DNA from: Owenia fusiformis
Taxonomy: Eukaryota; Annelida; Polychaeta; Sabellida; Oweniidae
Assembly (NCBI GenBank): GCA_903813345.2
Contig: CAIIXF020000001.1
Span: forward strand, 25,407,915 to 25,471,914
DNA: 64,000 bases
Direction of reading: 5' to 3'
The translations under genes were made by a program, and so were the position numbers. Each line of letters opens with the position of its first letter. Positions within the stretch are counted from its first letter, which is position 1. This document shows positions 54,601-63,600 of the stretch, in pieces. Under the pieces are notes generated by a model. The model was not told where the DNA came from and did not search any database. It worked only from the letters and a program-made list of their open reading frames with translations.

Positions 54601-57600
54601 AGCAACTGTTGTTGTAGCATCAGCTGCAGTTGTGTCAGCCACTGTAGTTGTAGCATCAGCTGCTGTAGTATCTTCGGTTGTTGCGTCAGCCACTGTAGTT
54701 GTGTCAGCAACTGCTGTTGTAACATCAGCCGTTGTTGCATCAGCAACTGTTGTTGTAGCATCAGCTGCAGTTGTGTCAGCCACTGTAGTTGTAGCATCAG
54801 CTGCTGTAGTATCTGCCGTAGTTGCGTCAGCCACTGTAGTTGTGTCAGCAACTGCTGTTGTAACATCAGCCGTTGTTGCATCAGCAACTGTTGTTGTAGC
54901 ATCAGCTGCAGTTGTGTCAGCCACTGTAGTTGTAGCATCAGCTGCTGTAGTATCTGCCGTAGTTGCGTCAGCCACTGTAGTTGTGTCAGCAACTGCTGTT
55001 GTAACATCAACCGTTGTTGCATCAGCAACTGTTGTTGTAGCATCAGCTGCACTTGTGTCAGCCACTGTAGTTGTAGCATCAGCTGCTGTAGTATCTGCCG
55101 TAGTTGCGTCAGCCACTGTAGTTGTGTCAGCTACTGCTGTTGTAACATCAGTTGCGTCAGCCACTGTAGTTGTGTCAGCAACTGCTGTTGTAACATCAGC
55201 CGTTGTTGCATCAGCAACTGTTGTTGTAGCATCAGCTGCAGTTGTGTCAGCCACTGTAGTTGTAGCATCAGCTGCTGTAGTATCTGCCGTAGTTGCGTCA
55301 GCCACTGTACTTGTGTCAGCTACTGTTGTTGTTACATCAGCCGTTGTTGCATCAGCAACTGTTGTTGTAGCATCAGCTGTAGTTGTGTCAGCCACTGTAC
55401 TTGTAGCATCAGCTGCTGTAGTATCTGCCGTAGTTGCGTCAGCCACTGTAGTTGTGTCAGCAACTGCTGTTGTAACATCAGCCGTTGTTGCATCAGCAAC
55501 TGTTGTTGTACCATCAGCTGCAGTTGTGTCAGCCACTGTAGTTGTAGCATCAGCTGCTGTAGTATCTGCCGTAGTTGCGTCAGCCACTGTAGTTGTGTCA
55601 GCTACCGTTGTTGTAACATCAGCCGTTGTTGCATCAGAAACTGTTGTTGTAGCATCAGCTGTAGTTGTGTCAGCCACTGTACTTGTAGCATCAGCTGCTG
55701 TAGCATCTGCCGTAGTTGCGTCAGCCACTGTAGTTGTGTCAACAACTGCTGTTTTAACATCAGCCGTTGATGCATCAGCAACTGTTGTTGTAGCATCAGC
55801 TGCAGTTGTGTCAGCCACTGTAGTTGTAGCATCAGCTGCTGTAGTATCTGCCGTAGTTGCGTCAGCCACTGTAGTTGTGTCAGCTACTGTTGTTGTAACA
55901 TCAGCCGTTGTTGCATCAGCAACTGTTGTTGTAGCATCAGCTACAGTTGTGTCAGCCACTGAAGTTGTAGCATCAGCTGCTGTAGTATCTGCCGTAGTTG
56001 CGTCAGCCACTGTAGTTGTGTCAGCAACTGCTGTTGTAACATCAGCCGTTGTTGCATCAGCAACTGTTGTTGTAGCATCAGCTGCAGTTGTGTCAGCCAC
56101 TGTGGTTGTAGCATCAGCTGCTGTAGTATCTGCCGTAGTTGCGTCAGCCACTGTAGTTGTGTCAGCTACCGTTAGTGTAACATCAGCCGTTGTTGCATCA
56201 GCAACTGTTGTTGTAGCATCAGCTGCAGTTGTGTCAGCCACTGTAGTTGTAGCATCAGCTGCTGTAGTATCTGCCGTAGTTGCGTCAGCCACTGTAGTTG
56301 TGTCAGCTACTGTTGTTGTAACATCAGCCGTTGTTGCATCAGCAACTGTTGTTGTAGTATCAGCTGTAGTTGTGTCAGCCACTGTACTTGTAGCATCAGC
56401 TGCTGTAGTATCTGCCGTAGTTGCGTCAGCCACTGTAGTTGTGTCAGCAACTGCTGTTGTAACATCAGCCGTTGTTGCATCAGCAACTGTTGTTGTAGCA
56501 TCAGCTGCATTTGTGTCAGCCACTGTAGTTGTAGCATCAGCTGCTGTAGTATCTGCCGTAGTTGCGTCAGCCACTGTAGTTGTGTCAGCTACTGTTGTTG
56601 TAACATCAGCCGCTGTTGCATCAGCAACTGTTGTTGTAGCATCAGCTGTAGTTGTGTCAGCCACTGTAGTTGTAGCATCAGCTGCTGTAGTATCTGCCGT
56701 AGTTGCGTCAGCCACTGTAGTTGTGTCAGCTACCGTTAGTGTAACATCAGCCGTTGTTGCATCAGCAACTGTTGTTGTAGCATCAGCTGCAGCTGTGTCA
56801 GCCACTGTAGTTGTAGCATCAGCTGCTGAAGTATCTGCCGTAGTTGCGTCAGCCACTGTAGTTGTGTCAGAAACTGCTGTTGTAACATCAGCCGTTGTTG
56901 CATCAGCAACTGTTGTTGTAGCATCAGCTGCACTTGTGTCAGCCACTGTAGTTGTAGCATCAGCTGCTGTAGTATCTGCCGTAGTTGCGTCAGCCACTGT
57001 AGTTGTGTCAGCTACTGTTGTTGTAACATCAGCCGTTGTTGCATCAGCAACTGTTGTTATAGCATCAGCTGCAGTTGTGTCAGCCACTGTAGTTGTAGCA
57101 TCAGCTGCTGTAGTATCTGCCGTAGTTGCGTCAGCCACTGTAGTTGTGTCAGCAACTGCTGTTGTAACATCAGCCGTTGTTGCATCAGCAACTGTTGTTG
57201 TAGCATCAGCTGCAGTTGTGTCAGCCACTGTAGTTGTTGCATCAGCTGCTGTAGTATCTGCCGTAGTTGCGTCAGCCACTGTAGTTGTGTCAGCAACTGC
57301 TGTTGTAACATCAGCCGTTGTTGCATCAGCAACTGTTGTTGTAGCATCAGCTGCAGTTGTGTCAGCCACTGTAGTTGTAGCATCAGCTGCTGTAGTATCT
57401 GCCGTAGTTGCGTCAGCCACTGTAGTTGTGTCAGCTACTGCTGTTGTAACATCAGCTGCTGTTGCATCAACAACTGTTGTTGTAGCATCAGCTGCAGTTG
57501 TGTCAGCCACTGTAGTTGTAGCACCAGCTGCTGTAGTATCTGCCGTTGTTGCATCAGCAACTGTTGTTGTAGCATCAGCTGCAGTTGTGTCAGCCACTGT

Positions 57601-60600
57601 AGTTGTAGCATCAGCTGCTGTAGTATCTGCCGTAGCTGCGTCAGCCACTGTAGTTGTGTCAGCTACTGTTGTTGTAACATCAGCCGTTGTTGCATCAGCA
57701 ACTGTTGTTGTAGCATCAGCTGTAGTTGTGTCAGCCACTGTACTTGTAGCATCAGCTGCTGTAATATCTGCCGTAGTTGCGTCAGCCACTGTAGTTGTGT
57801 CAGCTACTGTTGTTGTAACATCAGCCGTTGTAACATCAGAAACTGTTGTTGTAGCATCAGCTGTAGTTGTGTCAGCCACTGTATTTGTAGCATCAGCTGC
57901 TGTAGTATCTGCCGTAGTTGCGTCAGCCACTGTAGTTGTGTCAGCAACTGCTGTTTTAACATCAGCCGTTGTTGCATCAGCAACTGTTGTTGTAGCATCA
58001 GCTGCAGTTGTGTCAGCCACTGTAGTTGTAGCATCAGCTGCTGTAGTATCTTCGGTAGTTGCGTCAGCCACTGTAGTTGTGTCAGCTACTGTTGTTGTAA
58101 CATCAGCCGTTGTTGCATCAGCAACTGTTGTTGTAGCATCAGCTGCAGTTGGGTCAGCCACTGTAGTTGTAGCATCAGCTGCTGTAGTATCTGCCGTAGT
58201 TGCGTCAGCCACTGTAGTTGTGTCAGCTACTGTTGTTCTAACATCAGCCGCTGTTGCATCAGCAACTGTTGTTGTAGCATCAGCTGCAGTTGTGTCAGCC
58301 ACTGTAGTTGTAGCATCAGCTGTTGTAGTATCTGCCGTAGTTGCGTCAGCCACTGTAGTTGTGTCAGCTACCGTTAGTGTAACATCAGCCGTTGTTGCAT
58401 CAGCAACTGTTGTTGTAGCATCAGCTGCAGCTGTGTCAGCCACTGTAGTTGTAGCATCAGCTGCTGAAGTATCTGCCGTAGTTGCGTCAGCCACTGTAGT
58501 TGTGTCAGAAACTGCTGTTGTAACATCAGCCGTTGTTGCATCAGCAACTGTTGTTGTAGCATCAGCTGCACTTGTGTCAGCCACTGTAGTTGTAGCATCA
58601 GCTGCTGTAGTATCTGCCGTAGTTGCGTCAGCCACTGTAGTTGTGTCAGCTACTGTTGTTGTAACATCAGCCGTTGTTGCATCAGCAACTGTTGTTGTAG
58701 CATCAGCTGCAGTTGTGTCAGCCACTGTAGTTGTAGCATCAGCTGCTGTAGTATCTGCCGTAGTTGCGTCAGCCACTGTAGTTGTGTCAGCAACTGCTGT
58801 TGTAACATCAGCCGTTGTTGCATCAGCAACTGTTGTTGTAGCATCAGCTGCAGTTGTGTCAGCCACTGTAGTTGTAGCATCAGCTGCTGTAGTATCTGCC
58901 GTAGTTGCGTCAGCCACTGTAGTTGTGTCAGCAACTGCTGTTGTAACATCAGCCGTTGTTGCATCAGCAACTGTTGTTGTAGCATCAGCTGCAGTTGTGT
59001 CAGCCACTGTAGTTGTTGCATCAGCTACTGTAGTATCTGCCGTAGTTGCGTCAGCCACTGTAGTTGTGTCAGCAACTGCTGTAGTAACATCAGCCGTTGT
59101 TGCATCAGCAACTGTTGTTGTAGCATCAGCTGCAGTTGTGTCAGCCACTGTAGTTGTAGCATCAGCTGCTGCAGTATCTGCCGTAGTTGCGTCAGCCACT
59201 GTAGTTGTGTCAGCTACTGCTTTTGTAACATCAGTTGCGTCAGCCACTGTAGTTGTGTCAGCAACTGCTGTTGTAACATCAGCCGTTGTTGCATCAGCAA
59301 CTGTTGTTGTAGCATCAGCTGCAGTTGTGTCAGCCACTGTAGTTGTAGCATCAGCTGCTGTAGTATCTGCCGTAGCTGCGTCAGCCACTGTAGTTGTGTC
59401 AGCTACTGTTGTTGTAACATCAGCCGTTGTTGCATCAGCAACTGTTGTTGTAGCATCAGCTGTAGTTGTGTCAGCCACTGTACTTGTAGCATCAGCTGCT
59501 GTAGTATCTTCGGTAGTTGCGTCAGCCACTGTAGTTGTGTCAGCTACTGTTGTTGTAACATCAGCCGTTGTTGCATCAGCAACTGTTGTTGTAGCATCAG
59601 CTGCAGTTGGGTCAGCCACTGTAGTTGTAGCATCAGCTGCTGTAGTATCTGCCGTAGTTGCGTCAGCCACTGTAGTTGTGTCAGCTACTGTTGTTCTAAC
59701 ATCAGCCGCTGTTGCATCAGCAACTGTTGTTGTAGCATCAGCTGCTGAAGTATCTGCCGTAGTTGCGTCAGCCACTGTAGTTGTGTCAGAAACTGCTGTT
59801 GTAACATCAGCCGTTGTTGCATCAGCAACTGTTGTTGTAGCATCAGCTGCACTTGTGTCAGCCACTGTAGTTGTAGCATCAGCTGCTGTAGTATCTGCCG
59901 TAGTTGCGTCAGCCACTGTAGTTGTGTCAGCTACTGTTGTTGTAACATCAGCCGTTGTTGCATCAGCAACTGTTGTTGTAGCATCAGCTGCAGTTGTGTC
60001 AGCCACTGTAGTTGTAGCATCAGCTGCTGTAGTATCTGCCGTAGTTGCGTCAGCCACTGTAGTTGTGTCAGCAACTGCTGTTGTAACATCAGCCGTTGTT
60101 GCATCAGCAACTGTTGTTGTAGCATCAGCTGCAGTTGTGTCAGCCACTGTAGTTGTAGCATCAGCTGCTGTAGTATCTGCCGTAGTTGCGTCAGCCACTG
60201 TAGTTGTGTCAGCAACTGCTGTTGTAACATCAGCCGTTGTTGCATCAGCAACTGTTGTTGTAGCATCAGCTGCAGTTGTGTCAGCCACTGTAGTTGTTGC
60301 ATCAGCTACTGTAGTATCTGCCGTAGTTGCGTCAGCCACTGTAGTTGTGTCAGCAACTGCTGTAGTAACATCAGCCGTTGTTGCATCAGCAACTGTTGTT
60401 GTAGCATCAGCTGCAGTTGTGTCAGCCACTGTAGTTGTAGCATCAGCTGCTGTAGTATCTGCCGTAGTTGCGTCAGCCACTGTAGTTGTGTCAGCTACTG
60501 CTTTTGTAACATCAGTTGCGTCAGCCACTGTAGTTGTGTCAGCAACTGCTGTTGTAACATCAGCCGTTGTTGCATCAGCAACTGTTGTTGTAGCATCAGC

Positions 60601-63600
60601 TGCAGTTGTGTCAGCCACTGTAGTTGTAGCATCAGCTGCTGTAGTATCTGCCGTAGCTGCGTCAGCCACTGTAGTTGTGTCAGCTACTGTTGTTGTAACA
60701 TCAGCCGTTGTTGCATCAGCAACTGTTGTTGTAGCATCAGCTGTAGTTGTGTCAGCCACTGTACTTGTAGCATCAGCTGCTGTAGTATCTGCCGTAGTTG
60801 CGTCAGCCACTGTAGTTGTGTCAGCAACTGCTGTTGTAACATCAGCCGTTGTTGCATCAGCAACTGTTGTTGTAGCATCAGCTGCAGTTGTGTCAGCCAC
60901 TGTAGTTGTAGCATCAGCTGCTGTAGTATCTGCCGTAGTTGCGTCAGCCACTGTAGTTGTGTCAGCTACTGTTGTTGTAACATCAGCCGTTGTAACATCA
61001 GCAACTGTTGTTGTAGCATCAGCTGTAGTTGTGTCAGCCACTGTATTTGTAGCATCAGCTGCTGTAGTATCTGCCGTAGTTGCGTCAGCCACTGTAGTTG
61101 TGTCAGCAACTGCTGTTGTAACATCAGCCGTTGTTGCATCAGCAACTGTTGTTGTAGCATCAGCTGCAGTTGTGTCAGCCACTGTAGTTGTAGCATCAGC
61201 TGCTGTAGTATCTTCGGTAGTTGCGTCAGCCACTGTAGTTGTGTCAGCTACTGTTGTTGTAACATCAGCCGTTGTTGCATCAGCAACTGTTGTTGTAGCA
61301 TCAGCTGCAGTTGGTTCAGCCACTGTAGTTGTAGCATCAGCTGCTGTAGTATCTGCCGTAGTTGCGTCAGCCACTGTAGTTGTGTCAGCTACTGTTGTTC
61401 TAACATCAGCCGTTGTAACATCAGCAACTGTTGTTGTAGCATCAGCTGTAGTTGTGTCAGCCACTGTATTTGTAGCATCAGATGCTGTAGTATCTGCCGT
61501 AGTTGCGTCAGCCACTGTAGTTGTGTCAGCAACTGCTGTTGTAACATCAGCCGTTGTTGCATCAGCAACTGTTGTTGTAGCATCAGCTGCAGTTGTGTCA
61601 GCCACTGTAGTTGTAGCATCAGCTGCTGTAGTATCTTCGGTAGTTGCGTCAGCCACTGTAGTTGTGTCAGCAACTGTTGTTGTAACATCAGCCGTTGTTG
61701 CATCAGCAACTGTTGTTGTAGCATCAGCTGCAGTTGTGTCAGCCACTGAAGTTGTAGCATCAGCTGCTGTAGTATCTGCCGTAGTTGCGTCAGCCACTGT
61801 AGTTGTGTCAGCAACTGCTGTTGTAACATCAGCCGTTGTTGCATCAGCAACTGTTGTTGTAGCATCAGCTGCAGTTGTGTCAGCCACTGTAGTTGTAGCA
61901 TCAGCTGCTGTAGTATCTGCCGTAGTTGCGTCAGCCACTGTAGTTGTGTCAGCAACTGCTGTTGTAACATCAGCCGTTGTTGCATCAGCAACTGTTGTAG
62001 CATCAGCTGCAGTTGTGTCAGCCAATGTAGTTGTAGCATCAGCTGCTGTAGTATCTGCCGTAGTTGCGTCAGCCACTGTAGTTGTGTCAGCAACTGCTGT
62101 TGTGTCAGCAACTGCTGTTGTAACATCAGCCGTTGTTGCATCAGCAACTGTTGTTGTAGCATCAGCTGCAGTTGTGTCAGCCACTGTACTTGTAGCATCA
62201 GCTGCTGTAGTATCTGCCGTAGTTGCGTCAGCCACTGTAGTTGTGTCAGTAACTGCTGTTGTAACATCAGCCGTTGTTGCATCAGCAACTGTTGTTGTAG
62301 CATCAGCTGCAGTTGTGTCAGCCACTGTAGTTGTAGCATCAGCTGCTGTAGTATCTGCCGTAGTTGCGTCAGCCACTGTAGTTGTGTCAGCTACTGCTGT
62401 TGTAACATCAGTTGCGTCAGCCACTGTAGTTGTGTCAGCAACTGCTGTTGTAACATCAGCCGTTGTTGCATCAGCAACTGTTGTTTTAGCATCAGCTGTA
62501 GTTGTGTCAGCCACTGTACTTGTAGCATCAGCTGCTGTAGTATCTGCCGGAGTTGCGTCAGCCACTGTAGTTGTGTCAGTAACTGCTGTTGTAACATCAG
62601 CCGTTGTTGCATCAGCAACTGTTGTTGTAGCATCAGCTGCAGTTGTGTCAGCCACTGTAGTTGTAGCATCAGCTGCTGTAGTATCTGCCGTAGTTGCGTC
62701 AGCCACTGTAGTTGTGTCAGCAACTGCTGTTGTAACATCAGCCGTTGTTGCATCAGCAACTGTTGTTTTAGCATCAGCTGTAGTTGTGTCAGCCACTGTA
62801 CTTGTAGCATCAGCTGCTGTAGTATCTTCGGTAGTTGCGTCAGCCACTGTAGTTGTGTCAGCTACTGTTGTTGTAACATCAGCCGTTGTTGCATCAGCAA
62901 CTGTTGTTGTAGCATCAGCTGCAGTTGGGTCAGCCACTGTAGTTGTAGCATCAGCTGCTGTAGTATCTGCCGTAGTTGCGTCAGCCACTGTAGTTGTGTC
63001 AGCTACTGTTGTTCTAACATCAGCCGCTGTTGCATCAGCAACTGTTGTTGTAGCATCAGCTGCAGTTGTGTCAGCCACTGTAGTTGTAGCATCAGCTGCT
63101 GTAGTATCTGCCGTAGTTGCGTCAGCCACTGTAGTTGTGTCAGCTACCGTTAGTGTAACATCAGCCGTTGTTGCATCAGCAACTGTTGTTGTAGCATCAG
63201 CTGCAGTTGTGTCAGCCACTGTAGTTGTAGCATCAGCTGCTGAAGTATCTGCCGTAGTTGCGTCAGCCACTGTAGTTGTGTCAGGAACTGCTGTTGTAAC
63301 ATCAGCCGTTATTGCATCAGCAACTGTTGTTGTAGCATCAGCTGCACTTGTGTCAGCCACTGTAGTTGTAGCATCAGCTGCTGTAGTATCTGCCGTAGTT
63401 GCGTCAGCCACTGTAGTTGTGTCAGCTACTGTTGTTGTAACATCAGCCGTTGTTGCATCAGCAACTGTTGTTGTAGCATCAGCTGCAGTTGTGTCAGCCA
63501 CTGTAGTTGTAGCATCAGCTGCTGTAGTATCTGCCGTAGTTGCGTCAGCCACTGTAGTTGTGTCAGCAACTGCTGTTGTAACATCAGCCGTTGTTGCATC

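Noticed and set aside
48695-55770. Very long plus-strand ORFs (Val/Ala/Ser-rich and Cys/Ser-rich)
   Set aside because: They are shadow frames of the 141-bp repeat; only the minus-strand frame leads into a linker, membrane helix and tail with normal composition.
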